Source: Craterostigma plantagineum
Lineage: Eukaryota > Streptophyta > Magnoliopsida > Lamiales > Linderniaceae
Length of the DNA stretch: 64,000 nt
NCBI GenBank assembly: GCA_027422505.1
Contig: JAPQWV010000748.1
Span: forward strand, 62,001-126,000
Direction of reading: 5' to 3'
Made by a program: the position numbers and the translations under genes. A model generated the notes under the pieces. The model saw only the letters and a program-made list of their open reading frames with translations. It ran no database searches and had not been told where the DNA came from. Below, piece after piece: positions 43,187-55,545 of the stretch (within the stretch, counting starts at the first letter, position 1; each line of letters starts with the position of its first letter).

Positions 43187-45099
43187 TGATAAGTTACGAT
43201 TATATGATATTTTACAACATATTAACGCGTGTTTTGGGTCGAAATTTGCTCGAATATAAGTATATTTTTTATATTTCATATTTGACAGGATATCGGAGTA
43301 AAATTAACCAAAATGGGAAAGATCCAAACGTGGAACGAATTCAAAGAATTCAGAGCACAACGTAGCGAATGGAACACCTCACTCATTCTCCACTGCCATG
43401 TCAATCATAAATGGGCTTCGAAAGATTGGTTACTTGATCCAAGTTGAAAACAAATATCTATGTAGCCCAATTAGTCCAGTAGGGTTTTTCCTAATTACAT
43501 GTGGACAAGAAAGGGATAGTAAACTCATCGAACGGCTGTGCAAAGAAAAATAAAAAGAAAGAGCCAAACATCTTACGTCAAGCAATTAAAGTCGATGCAC
43601 ACAGGGCTCGAGGAAGGAAAAAAATGCAATCAACAAGATATATCGAAGACTTGGAGGATTAGCTTGATAGATCCGGATCCATATCTCCACCTTGAAAAGA
43701 AAAGAACCTGTTCAGATTTTATTCTATAAAAGGAGGGCAGAGAGTTTGAGCTGAAGAGAGGAAATAAAATAGAGAGCTTCTGTGATAGATTATGTGAGAA
43801 AACAGAGGTAGATAGATGACAGAAGGAAGCCCCTCGTAGCTCTCATCTTCGCCGCTATCGATAACTCGCAGCTTTTGTTCAGACGAGGCAGTTGGGAGGT
43901 CGAGTCTTGGAGATCACATCTGTAATCGCGTTAGCCCGAGGTTAATCGTTGCTTAAGAAGAGTATTAATTCTGCCTTTGCCGTTTTCTTTAGCATCTGTT
44001 CACCTTATTACACATATATACAAACATATATATTTGTTGTTATTGTCAAAACATTATATTAAAATATGATAATCATGTCTTAATAATTAGTTACAAAACC
44101 CAAGTTCGTTTGTCTTCTTTGGTTGAGTTTATCCATTACTTTTATGATAAATGCTTGTTGACGTGGATGAACAACACAGAGGAGCATTCACACGGACGTA
44201 AGGATATTCCATTTCTTTTATCTCTTATGCCTGCATTATTAATTAATAGATCCATTTTTATTAATATGTTTAGCGGCTAATTTCTATAGTTGAAGGATTA
44301 TTCGAAGCCTAGTTTTGTTGAAACTGTGAGATTAAACGAGACTACTTTTTGAAAGCGCAAGTATTCGTTTATCCGGTAGTAACATATATTGATGAGCTTA
44401 GGTTAAATAAACAGTGGCCAATGTTTATGATATCTAGGTAAATCAATAGCTAATATAAACAACAAATCCGTAATTGTTTGTTCGTTTTAATAAGTAGCAA
44501 CCAATATTCAACTTCTCTACATTCAGTAAGTGTAAGTTATATTGTAAGGTTAAATGATTTGATTTAATAAACCGACGTCCGAGTTTATTAGTCAATAATC
44601 GGGTCTTTTTCGTATTTAATGCTGTCGGAACTTTAAATCTTGCAGGGCGTCCCGGAGATTATTTTTCGATTAGGGAAGTAATTATAGAGCGTCTCTTAAT
44701 TACCGAAAAAGTAAGAAAAGATTGGTTGTTAGGCGTTCGTCGATAACTATAACCGATTATGCTTGCGTTGACATAATATTTTATTAAATCGATGATCAGT
44801 TAAATAAATCTAGGTGGACAATAATTCCTTCGATTATTATTTTATTGTCGTTAGTCTCGATATTTTTATTTCTCGTTATTGCGTTAAAAACATTATCATC
44901 AACCCCCCCTCCCCCCCCCCAATATCATTATTATTATTATTAATATTATTATTATTATTATTGTAATTATTGATCGAGCTTGAAATTAGAAATAAATCAA
45001 CCATTTCCCTTGTGGAGACGATCCCTACTTTCGCTATACTAGTATTTAGTGAGTGAATAAGGTGATTAATATTATTTTTGGCCGTTTTTGACGCGACCA
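43187..45099 (+). repeat. 5' LTR of Athila-like element B
   Basis: 1913 bp, TGATAAGTTACG to GACGCGACCA. The poly-C run is two bases shorter than in A, and the ATT tract differs by an indel. Confidence 0.85.
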
Positions 45100-45103
45100 A
45101 ATT

Positions 45104-45120
45104 TGGCGCCGTTGCCGGGG
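45104..45120 (+). other. Primer binding site, tRNA-Asp type
   Basis: TGGCGCCGTTGCCGGGG, four bases after the LTR, as in copy A. Confidence 0.85.
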
Positions 45121-45187
45121 AAGGTGGTGTCTAATTGGTTTATTTCTACTTTTATTTCGCTTATCATTATTATTATTTTTCAAGCTT

Positions 45188-47050
45188 ATGCCCCGTTCTT
45201 CTCGTACTGGTATTCTAATCTTTGATCCAGAGATAGAGAAGACTGCACGAGCAAATCAGAAGGCAAAGAGAGAAAAGGACAAATTGAAAATCTCAAAATC
45301 CGACGCCACGTCAGACGAGGAATTTTCATCAAGTGATATGGAAAATGAACAGCAACAACAACCAGTCCGCCTGACCTTGAGGGATATGGCTACTCCAGAT
45401 GTTCACCAGCAGCCACTTTGCATTGAATTTCCAATTCCTCAAACACCATTTGAATTAAAATCTGGTTTAATTCATTTACTTCCTACTTTTCATGGTAACG
45501 CAGGTGAGGATCCCCACAAACACTTGAAGGAGTTCCACATGGTTTGCTCAACCATGAAGCCTAGTGGCGTAAGCGAAGACCAAATCAGTCTTCGTGCTTT
45601 TCCTTTCTCACTGGCCGATCTTGCGAAAGATTGGTTGTACTATTTGCCCTCTGGCTCTATAAATACATGGGCTGAGCTAAAGAAGCAATTCCTCGAAAAA
45701 TTCTTTCCCGCGTCTCGTGCCGCAAACATTCGAAAAGAAATATATGGGATTCGACAGTTTACCGGAGAAACTTTACACGAATACTGGGAGAGATTCAAGC
45801 GATTATGTGCAAGCTGCCCATACCACCAAATTTCAGAATTAGCACTTATCCAATATTTCTACGAAGGGCTATTACCAATGGAACGAAACATGATCGACGC
45901 AGCCAGTGGTGGAGCATTAGTTGATAAAACGGCCGAAGAAGCTCGTCGTTTAATTTCAAGCATGGCTACAAATGCGCAACAATTCGGAACACGTCAACAC
46001 GTAGGTCAACAACGGGCTAGCGGGGTAAGTACATCTTTTGAGCAAAAATTAGATTCTCTAACTTCGCTTGTGGAGAAACTTGTTTCAGGAAAAACTCATC
46101 ATGTGAAGACTTGTGGTATTTGTACGCTTACCGGACATTCAACGGAGAATTGTCCCTCACATCAATTTGACATTAGTGAGCAAGCAAATGCAGTTGGAGG
46201 ATTTGCATGACCATCTCAAAAACGTTATGATCCATTCTCAAGCCATTACAACCCCGGATGGAGAGACCATCCAAATCTGAGCTATGGGAATCGGCCACCA
46301 GGTTTCATGCAACAAGCACCTCGAGCTACACTTTCAAAACCAGGTATGTCTTTAGAGGATATCGTTATGAATTTAGCCAATAGCACTGCTACTTTTCAAC
46401 AGGAGACACGATCAAGCATACATGAAACACGCGCTAGCGTACAAAACTTAGAAAGGCAAATGTCCCAAATGGCGGCACAAATTAGTCAAATGCAGAATGA
46501 GAAGGGAAAACTACCAGCTCAAGTTGAAATTAATCCAAGAGAGAATGTGAGTGTTATGACTCTTCGAAACGGGAAAGAGATCGGTCCGCCTAATGATGAC
46601 AAAGCCCCAACAAAACTACCAAGTGGAGATGAAACTAAAGACAATGGAAAGAAGGTAATTAATGATTCTGGTTTAAAATCTAATCTTGTTATTCCTCCCC
46701 CTTTTTCTGGAAGGTTTGCTAGGGTGAAACAAGAAGAAGAGGAAAAGAACATAATGGAAACTTTCAGCAAAGTCGAAATCAACATCCCACTCTTAGACGC
46801 TATCAAGCAGATTTTACGCTATGCGAAATTTTTGAAAGAAATGTGTTCGAACAAAAGAAAACATAAGGCCGAAGGCAAAATCCTTGTAAGTGATAATGTT
46901 TCCGCTGCTCTTCAAAGAAAATTACCTCAAAAATGCAAGGACCCAGGTATGTTTGCTATCTCGGTTACTATAGGAACTCGAAAAATAAATAATGGAGGAA
47001 CGCAGAATCACGCCCCGGAGCGCAAGAGACGGAGTTCTACGCAAACGTGA
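45188..47050 (+). pseudogene. Athila-like gag and pre-protease region, copy B (one internal TGA)
   Basis: The ATG at 45188 opens 340 codons of Gypsy Gag (Retrotrans_gag core at residues about 95-240, with IRQFTGETLHEYWERFKRLC). The zinc knuckle CGICTLTGHSTENC is near residue 312. A TGA at 46208-46210 ends it. The same frame continues beyond it without further stops to 47050 through YDPFSSHYNPGW, a coiled-coil-like segment (ETRASVQNLERQMSQMAAQI), VMTLRNGKEI and NIPLLDAIKQILRYAKFLKE. The TGA replaces what is most simply an Arg codon (CGA). The final residues after FAISV diverge from Athila protease and the frame stops, so the protease core is lost. Confidence 0.9.
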
Positions 47051-47840
47051 ACGAAGAACAAAGATCTACCCGAGCTTTCAACGATTATGAGTTCTTTTCT
47101 CTTAATTTCTATTTCCTTAGTTGTTTTTCCTTCTATTATGCGTAGCTAATTCCCTTTGTGTTTGGGATTAGATGAACGCTAGGATATTTCGTAGTTAAGA
47201 CTTTTAATTATCATGACTATGTGTTTTGACTATTTATCGTTCTATGAAATTATTTCGTTGCTTTAATATGTCTATGTGTTAAAGTAATTGTTTGGAAAAT
47301 CGTTTAGGGCGACAGCTAAATAACGATTAGGCCATTCGTAGAAGATAGGATTCGAGTATAGGGCGAAAGCAAATACTCGATCCTCGCCGTTAGTAATTAA
47401 TGAATTTTAGATCCCCGCGAGCGTTTAGGGCGACAGCAAACTCGCGAGCGGGCAGGAAAATTACTGCGATCTAGTCAAAATCACGTAGGAGCGATAGTTT
47501 ATTGTCTTAGCCAATAATACCTAGCGGGATTCGAATCCCGAGCACTTTTTCTTATCTGAAAGCTTCGTATCAGTTTAACGTGTTCTTTGAATTTCTAGTC
47601 GATTTAGGGGTAAGTGTTAGGTTAAGTCATCAAAAATCTGCGTATTTTATTTAGGCTAAATATCGAATCGATAGGTAATTACTAGTACTTGATTTATTCC
47701 TCGTGTTCGATACTCGTCTACTCACTTTACTGCACTACCAACGATAGGTTCACTGCCTATCGCACGTCGGTGATAGTAATTAGGTATTCGTTTTAATTAT
47801 CACTTGTCGCACTTTTCATTCACACACCACGTGTCGATCA
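47051..47840 (+). other. Non-coding tail of Athila-like element B
   Basis: Counterpart of 9872-10738, with the same 'tttagggcgacagc' phrases and the GGGATTCGAATCCC palindrome (about 47526). No gene seen. Confidence 0.5.
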
Positions 47841-48403
47841 GCAATCAAGAGAATTCTTTGATACATTCGAGGAACACAATCATTAGGTCTATTTTATTCA
47901 AAGGCGAGCGACGATATACTGATCGAATAAGCATATAGTGATTGGTGTGGAGATATCGATGATCGCAAAAGCACGAGTGGTTACGTATTTTATTTAGGAA
48001 GCACAGCGTTTGACTATCGAAAAAACAACCGATCATCACTCTATCAACCTGTGAAGCTGAATATGTGGCAGCATCGTGGAGTGCCGGTCACGCAATATGG
48101 CTGAGAAATTTGCTGCTCGAGTTGAATCTTCAACAAGTCGAGCCAATCAAAATCGAGTAGATAATAAATTCACGATTGAGTTGGCGAAAAATCCGGTTCA
48201 TCATGAGAGAAGCAAGAATATTGATGCTCGGTTCCATTTAATTAGAGAGCACGTAAAATATAGAGAAGTGAAGATGTGCACGTCGCAAGCCTAGATTAGG
48301 TTGCAGATATTTTCACGAAGTTGTTACCGACAGGTACATTTGAAAATTTGAAGCGAGCGCTTGGGATGAAAAATAGGAAGTCATTGAGTTTAAGGAAGGA
48401 ATT
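47841..48403 (+). pseudogene. Copia-3B RNase H stump
   Basis: Same 3' stump as 10739-11303, ending in a purine tract before TGTTGAC. It is four bases shorter near 48093 (one 'cacg' unit) and has small indels near 48265 that alter the C-terminal frame. Confidence 0.85.
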
Positions 48404-48708
48404 TGTTGACAAATAAACACAATGCATTTTGAAGAGTTGGGGCAAGTTGGAGTTGAAACCGCAAAGGGAGAAGACAAAAAACAGCGTTCAAATAAAGAAG
48501 TCAGCAGAACACAAAAGAAAGAAAAAAGGAGCAGCAAATGTGGAAAGAAAAAATAAACGTGAAGCATGGGATTAAGTTATAATGGGAGCAGAACTTTTGT
48601 GTATTTTGTTTTGTAGTGTTGTGTGATTATTGTAAATAGGATGTCATATGAAGGAAAAATAACAGAGGGAAACGTGTGAGCCAAAAATAAAGAAAAGAAT
48701 TGTGTCTT
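48404..48708 (+). repeat. 3' LTR of Copia-3B, incomplete
   Basis: TGTTGACAAATAAAC start; runs into element F at 48709 with no CA end. Confidence 0.6.
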
Positions 48709-49458
48709 TGTTGATCGAGCAGCACCGTTGAGATCGCAATTCAATGTTCTTTCACTGTATGCTAAGCTTTCTCACTGATTTGAACAATTCGTAGCTCAAA
48801 TCAGCTCAAAACAGCAGCTCTGAACACACACACACTAACAACTGATTTAACGTGGTTCGGCTATGTTTAGCCAACATCCAGGGATCAACCGAGCCTCGCT
48901 TTGTATTACTCACAACACGAAAAGTACAGCTCTCACGGCCTCTACAACATTCGTGTTTAGCCTCACCGAGAATCTCACTCCACAAGACGCTACAAGCTCA
49001 CAAAGATGGATCGTCGAACTGATTTACAAAATCTTAAATAGCTGAAATAACTAAGTGTCGAATGGTGTGGACCGTTGATTTCATCTTGATCGGACGTCCC
49101 AGATGCAGCCACGTCGCGCATGTGTTAAGCGTGACCCAACGTAAGTCGCGTGACACTTTTATAAGTGATTTCCCGCCTTAATCATCCACCGTCCGATCTT
49201 GATCATGCGGTCCAGATTCATCATCACTCAGATCGTGTCTCATCTAATCTTGGCCGTTCATCAGCTTTGCGCGCCATCTGACGTCCCTCATTTAATCTTC
49301 CAGGTTTAAATGTCGTCCCTCCGATTAGGCGCGCAGATGATTGAACGGCTACTGTACTTCGATCACTTCTTCAGCTCTATTCAACTTCAGCTCGTCCCAG
49401 CTTCTTGTCCGGCGATTCCCGGCGGCTCCGGCGAGGTCCAGGCTCGAATTCCCCAACA
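48709..49458 (-). repeat. 3' LTR of element F (copy B)
   Basis: 750 bp on the left because the element is reversed; pairs with 50622-51380. Confidence 0.88.
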
Positions 49459-49907
49459 AACTCCGCCTCGAGACTTCGACCTTGCAATCCCAACTTCGAG
49501 TTTGCCTGAATCTGCTCAACCTCATCTGCTGTCCTCACTTGAAATCATACCAGAAACCAGCCATTACCTTCACCCTTTGCATATGAGAGTCTCATTTCTG
49601 AGCTTCGGTCTCCCATCAAAGCTCCACCGCTGGTAATACTTCTTTGCTCGGTTGATCAACCAGCTCCCTCAGGAGCTGCATGCCACAATTGAGAACTTCC
49701 CAACTCCAAGTAGGATGGAAATTTTCCACTTGGAGTGATCTCGACCATTGATGCTTATTTCCTGTCTCTCTTCTGTGAATTCTCCGACTCTATTTCCCTT
49801 TGATGCTTTCCTGGCCTTCCTTGAGCTAGCCAGCACCTTTTCCTTTGCCTCACTCGCCGTGGAGATTGCAGTATATAGAACCTTCAATAGAAAAATCAGA
49901 ATCAATA

Positions 49908-50621
49908 TCAGTTGGTATTTTCAGAGCAGTTTTCATCCGACTTCTTGCTCGGATCCTCTGCTTCCTCTGAGCTCAGCTCCACCTCAGATGTCACCCTCTC
50001 ATGTGACTTTGAGGTGCCTTCGCCGCGTGGAGTAAATAGCTCCACCTCGAGCTCAGAATCATCACCATCAGAGAGCTCAGAATCATCACCATCAGAGCTG
50101 ATTCCATCACAGCTCTCAGCAGAAATTTGGTTTTCTGCTTCGACCTTCAGTTTTGCCTTGCCTTTTTCTCCCCCATCATGAGCATCCTGTGATCGCGCGT
50201 GCACATCAGTCTCACCACCAAACTTCCTAGTTTCAAGCTGTGTGCCTCCCATCACAGAGCACCCATCGAGCAAGTAGATACCATGCCTCAAACTTCCAGT
50301 CAGAACCAACCTACCCTGTTTCAACACTTAAGCTTTTCCAGCTGCTAGTTTGGTGTTATAGACCTTTTTGTCCAAAGTACCAATGGAAATTAAGTTTCTC
50401 TTTAACTCAGGGACATACCTGACATCTCTTAGAAGTCCCACAGCTCCATTAGCTAACCTCATTTGGACAGAACCACAACCAAACACCTCACAGCTCTTTC
50501 CATTCCCAAGCTGAACTGTTTTGCCCTTCAACACCTTGTAATCTCGCAACCAGCCCTTGTTGAAGGTTATGTGCATGCTGGAGCCCGAGTCTAGTATCCA
50601 ATCCACGCTCACCGCACCACT
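49908..50621 (-). pseudogene. Element F protease/gag-pre-integrase region, copy B
   Basis: Minus strand. The primer site GGTGCGGTGAGCGTGG at the inner edge of the 5' LTR is itself in frame with the protease start: codons over the primer site lead straight into DWILDSGSSMHITFNKGWL. DSG, the catalytic triplet, is intact. VPELKRNLISIGTL follows, then a single in-frame TAA (50328-50330), then QGRLVLTGSLRHGIYLLDG. The rest is acidic and serine-rich (SDGDDSEL twice, from a 24-bp tandem repeat near 50055-50100). Gag, integrase and RT are absent. A full Copia polyprotein would be several times longer. Confidence 0.82.
50603..50620 (-). other. Primer binding site of element F
   Basis: On the minus strand GTGGTGCGGTGAGCGTGG follows the 5' LTR after one base. 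The core is identical to that at 17164-17182. Confidence 0.7.
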
Positions 50622-51380
50622 TGTTGATCGAGAAGCAGCGTTGAGATCGCAATTCAATGTTCTTTCACTGTATGCAAGCTTTCTCACTGATTTGAACAAT
50701 TCGTAGCTCAGATCAGCTCGAAACAGCAGCTCTGAACACACACACACACACAGACACTTAACAACAGATTTATGGTTCGGCTATGTTTAGCCGACATCCA
50801 CGGATCAACCGAGCCTCGCCCTGTATTACTCACAACACGAAAAGTACAACTCTCACGGCCCTCTACAACATTCGTGTTTTAACCTCACCGAGATTCTCAC
50901 TCTACAAGACGCTACAAGCTCACAAAGATGGATCGTCAAACTGATTTACAGAACCTTAAATAGCTGAAATAACTAAGTGTCGAATGGTGTGGACCGTTGA
51001 TTTCATCTTGAACGGACGTCCCAAATGCAGCCACGTTGCGCATGTGTTAAGCGTGACCCAACGTAAGTCGCATGACACTTTTATAAGTGATTTCCCGCCT
51101 TAATCATCCATCGTCCGATCTTGATCATGCGGTCCATATTCATCATCACTCAGATCGGGTCTCATCTAATCTTGGTCGTTCATCAACTTCGCGCGCCATC
51201 TGACATCCCTCATTTAATCTTCCAGGTTTAAATGTCGTCTCTCCGATTAGGCGCGCAGATGATCGAACAGCTACTGTACTTTGATCACTTCTTCAGCTCT
51301 ATTCAACTTCAGCTCGTCCCAGCTTCTTGTCCGGCGATTCCCGGCGGCTCCGGCGAGGTCCAGGATCGAATTCCCCAACA
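50622..51380 (-). repeat. 5' LTR of element F (copy B)
   Basis: 759 bp. In copy A only 163 bp of this LTR survive, which fixes the left breakpoint of the 8.56-kb difference. Confidence 0.88.
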
Positions 51381-52550
51381 GGTTCATTGTTAATTCGCTC
51401 GCTAATACAAACCAAAAGCATAAGAGTTTTTGCATCATAAAATATCAAGCCCCACAAAAGTGAGGGACACAATCAAAGAAGCCCAGCTTGTAGCTGTGTA
51501 TCACATTTATTTCACAGACCTTTTGCTCCACAAGATCGTCGTGACAAGTTACTTTTCCATATATTGCAACACAATTCATCGTTTTAGAAACATATGCGAT
51601 TAGTGAAAAATCTATGGAACGAGATATGTACGGACACTCGAAGAGCAAATAGGCATTGAACAAGTCGTGTGATTAAATAATGCAGCGAAGAAAAGTTAAC
51701 TTCACCGCGTTTTGCGCTCTGGTTACACAAAGAGTAAGCCTAATCATCTCTTGTCAGACATGGAAGGTTCACGTTTACTTGAATCAGCATTTTGAATGTT
51801 AACTTTTGATTCTTACGTTTTCATACTTGAAATCGAATACAGATTTCGTGCATTTTTGCTACACAAAAGACCGCTAGAAGAGGAGCTAAAGGCGTAGTGG
51901 TTTGGTTATAGCTCTTTCTGATTTCCATGATATTTTTTTAAGTAGATTAAGATTCGAAATTGAAATTCGATCGCAATTTGAAACATGTCAAATGATAACG
52001 AGAAACTTCATAGTGTGCGGTTAAAACTGAAACTGAACAACATGTTCTGAAGCGTGTTAGATATTGAGAACTTCACTTACAAGATATGATGTAAGATTTT
52101 GTAATGCATGTAGGGTTACGATAGCAACACAATCACAAACGCTAATGAGAACATCTATATTGCTTCGGGATGTTTTAATGATAGACTTCACGTAGCGTAA
52201 CGAATCACAGGGTTCATTCAAGAAACTCCCGGCGTGAGCGGTCCTATGATATTTTAGTATGTGCGTCGCCCAATATAATCGGAAAGGTGTGTAGTAACTC
52301 CAAGCGAGAATATTGATTGTATTTCTCGCTCTTTTGACTATTCGATCTTATGTTAAATCTTGATATTAGGAGTAGAGAATATATAACACTTACTTTCATA
52401 ATATTCTCTTTCTAGGTCGGTGACATAAAAAAATCTCGATTGTTTCATCAAACCTGTGATTCCGAGGCGCAAAACCCTAATTTCGTCCCCGCTAAAAAAA
52501 CCTTAGAACGCTTTGCAAAATCGCGAGTTATTTTGGCTAGTTCATTTCAG
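51381..52550 (+). promoter_or_regulatory. P3 upstream region and leader exon
   Basis: From about 51460 this follows the P2 upstream region (33430-34321) phrase by phrase: gaagccca, aattcatcgtttt, aatcagcattttgaa, attcgatctta, aggagtagagaat, ccgaggcgcaaaaccctaat. The leader exon ends at 52550 (cattt-cag before gtaactc). No TATA box is assigned. Confidence 0.6.
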
Positions 52551-53126
52551 GTAACTCTCATTGTTTGATATTTTCTTCTTTCTTTTTTCTTATCAGATTT
52601 GGGTTTGTTCTGATTTCACGAGCAAACGTGATTTTCGCAATGTTTCGTGGTAGCTGAATGGATTTGATTGTTTTTATTTCCTCGTCAAATAGTTAATTCA
52701 TGGATACAAATCGCCATCTTGCTTTGTCCATTCTGTTTGATTGTTTAAACAATTGCGTCTGAATTCCTTATCGTGCGATGTTAAACTGTTGTGAATTTTA
52801 TCCGTTTTTCTTCACCGCGCTTATGAATTCATTTGGACCCTTCATTATTTTCAACTTGTATAAGGATTTAATGATATGTAAATTGAAGTGAAGTAGATTG
52901 ATTGAAGATCTGAAAAATGAAGTTTATTTATGCTTATGGCTGTCTTAATGAGCATGAAGAAGGATTGGAGATCTAAAACTATTTTGTTGTGAACCTCATT
53001 CATTGTAGTTACACATAGTTCATCTCATGTATAATTCTCAGAAAGAATACATTGTTCTTGCTTACCAGTTCAATTTTTGTATTTACTCTGACGATTGAAC
53101 TTATTCAGAATAAGAATTAACTTGCA

Positions 53127-54039
53127 ATGGTTAACTGGGAAATCGCAGAGGCTTATGATGCATGGAGAACGCAATCACATAAGCTTGATTGGCTGGTCAA
53201 TCTCGGCCGTAAATATGTAGACGATGATTGCTTTGAAGTATATCGTCTTATTACAGAACAACCTTCAGATCATAAACCTAGATCTACCATTAAAATGACT
53301 GATTGTACTACACAGCGTAAGCTTGTTGAGTCTACTATAGAGGAGAATGATGATAGTCATTCAGAAGTAAGCCTGGAAGGGTGGATAACTGCATCAGTAG
53401 AAGTAAATGAGGCGTTAGGTTTGCAACAACAGACTGTTGATTCTACCGACCAAATTGGGAATAGCAGTGACCCGACTTCAGAGGAGAACGATGGGTGGTT
53501 AGGATTTTTTGTTATGGGGAGTCAATCAGTGACTGAAGCTGAAAAACAGCAGAACAAAGGAAGTAAGAGGAAGTTTGTTAAGACCAAGAGAAGTCAGGGA
53601 AGCTCTGATGGAAATAAGACCATTGAAGGAAAGAATGAGATGGGAAGCTTCAAGAAAAGGCCGAACAATAAGGGGAAGGATGTTGTAGAAATGCCAGAGG
53701 CGATAGAAAGATGTAGGTCTAGACGTTTAATTGAGCGGAATAAGGTTAGTGTAACCAAAGCAAAAGAAAATCCAGTTAGAGAGGAAAGTTCGATGCAACT
53801 GATAGTGAGAAACGAAATCCAAGTGGACAATTCGGCTGAACATATTGCATTAAGTGAAGAAGGAGAAGGGAACATACAACTCGAAAAAACATTTGGAGGC
53901 TTTATTAGTACTTTCCAAAGGATTGAACGAATCATTAACAAGAGTGCGGAAGTAGAAAACGAGTTGAAAGAGACCTATGAGAAGGTGATGGAAGTTATGA
54001 ATCCCCCGACTACGTTTGGCACTCTTCTTTTGGCTTCAG
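53127..54039 (+). CDS. P3: longest open P-family N-terminal exon
   Basis: The leader intron is 52551-53068. The ATG at 53127 follows cttgca and opens MVNWEIAEAYDAWRTQSHKL. The exon stays open for 304 codons and one base, ending ...LLLAS/G at a gttaat donor (54040), the same place and phase as in P2. The protein has a short conserved start (GRKYVDDD.FEVYRLITEQPSDH), a long charged middle with basic patches (KGSKRKFVKTKRSQ, RCRSRRLIERNKV; possible nuclear signals), and a C-terminal helical tract FISTFQRIERIINKSAEVEN. If the next exon starts at 54185, as in P2, a one-base difference brings a stop within a few codons. No Ulp1-like domain is present. No known family recognised. It could be a truncated gene or a decaying copy. 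Confidence 0.6.
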
Positions 54040-54820
54040 GTTAATTATTCACTTCAAGCCTCTCCTTAACATGCATTTTTTTGTGTCATTACATCCATTT
54101 AAACTGAGCTTCAAAGTAAGTTTTAATATCATATATCACCCTCACCCCATCATCATCCATCATGTATATATTTTTTTATATCAGAAGATGCATGTTAATG
54201 GAGAAACAATGAAGCCATGGGCGACCACAATTTCATTGCCTTATGACCAGAGTCCTAGTCGAGTTTTCGCTTCACTATATATCCAGCAGAACCTTCAGCT
54301 TGATCATAATTTGCAGAAACATTTTCTGATTTGTTTTTATTAGGTTTGGATTTCTGTTGTTTTATACTAGAAAGTTATTGAATGTAAAAGACGATAACGC
54401 CAATTCGGAGAATGAAGAACAAATAACCTAGTAAGTACATCATCGTCTTTTTTTTTTCGCATTTTACTGTTGCTCATTATATATATATTGTTTTCTAAAA
54501 GAAACAATATAACACATAACTAGCACTGCATCAAGATTTAGACGTGTATTTCTATTTATTTAGATTTCCTCTGCCGGGATCCAAATTTTTTTCTGCACGT
54601 CAACTTTGGTTATCAGTTGATTATATACCATTCATTCTAATGCTTGAATTTAACTTTTCACTGTAAATGGAAATTGTTTTCTAAAAGAAAAATCTTGAAA
54701 ACATGCGACCGGCCAACGTTAAAAAGTCAGAAGCAAATTTAGATATCTATATATATTAGCTACTTTACTTTCGTATCAAACAGGACCATTTGAATTTGCT
54801 GCTTTCCTGTAATTTTCCAA
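54040..54820 (+). pseudogene. P3 degraded downstream exons and 3' flank
   Basis: An acceptor tatatcag at 54184 matches the P2 acceptor at 35878. The following aagatgcatgttaatggag aligns with P2 aaaagtgctcattagtggag but is out of frame. Little else of the P2 protease exons is recognisable. From about 54410 the sequence matches the stray flank at 25970-26390. The gene has lost its 3' half by deletion. Confidence 0.6.
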
Positions 54821-55300
54821 GAAGAATTCGAGCTGTTAGTTTCACGAAAACGGTCGCGAACATTGAAAAGGAAATGAGTATTTCTATGCGTTGTCCGTGG
54901 AAATGCCCAACTTATTGCATTGTTGCAACGCCCGACGCTTCCCTGGTTAAAAAGATCACAATTTATTGTATGAATTAATGCCATAATCGGCATTCAAATA
55001 GAAAACATATATCATAACTTCAAGATATATATGAAATATCTTATAGAGCCTGATTTGGTTGCTGAAAGTAAATGATGACTTTACGTACGAGGTGAATTTG
55101 AGTTGTTTGAACTCGTTTAACTTAATTAACTAACAAAAAATTACAATTGGAGTTAAAATATTAAAGTGTTTAAGAGATTCTAGGCTCAGAATTACCTACA
55201 ATTAGGTTTCGTACAAGTTTATTATTTTTAGGGTTTTTACTGTAATACCATAGTTAGTTCTTGAAGGCTTAAGAATCGTTTAAGGTTTATGCTAAGTTTC
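54821..55300. other. No gene seen
   Basis: AT-rich. A 62-codon open stretch (about 54790-54978) with CPWKCPTYC has no recognisable family and is probably chance. The Gypsy LTR that ends at 57743 should begin somewhere here or just after; its start was not found. Confidence 0.5.
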
Positions 55301-55509
55301 AGTTTGGTAAATATGGAAACTCTGTTAAGTCTTGTAGGAATAACTCGAGCTCAAGGATAAAAATAGAAGAATGTCGAAATCTTCATGTATAGCCTTGAAA
55401 AACCCCCTCGAAATTTTATATGTTATATCGTGACTTATCTTGAAAATGTCGAGACCTAAGGTGCACTTTAGCTCGAGATTTATATGGAGAAAGGAAGCCA
55501 TATCGACAT

Positions 55510-55545
<36 letters not shown>

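Larger units (their letters stand above)
43187..47840 (+). mobile_element. Athila-like Gypsy element, gag only (copy B)
   Basis: Same truncated element as 6088-10738, with a more intact gag. It has LTR, Asp-type primer site, gag, pre-protease region and non-coding tail. Pol and the 3' LTR are missing. Confidence 0.8.
48709..51380 (-). mobile_element. Element F, copy B: complete short Copia derivative
   Basis: Two LTRs of about 750-759 bp (48709-49458 and 50622-51380), TGTTGATCGAG...CCCCAACA on the plus strand, enclose 1163 bp. The LTRs look roughly 94% alike by eye. The flanks gtctt and ggttc do not form a TSD, so the element may have recombined after insertion. The interior encodes only Copia protease, gag-pre-integrase and an acidic tail on the minus strand. 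Its LTRs share layout and phrases (acgtggttcggc, cgtgttt) with the copy-A-only element, placing both in one wider family. Confidence 0.88.

Noticed and set aside
54790..54978. 62-codon frame with Cys pairs (CPWKCPTYC)
   Set aside because: Short, no family match, and no conservation in the homologous flank at 26350-26390.
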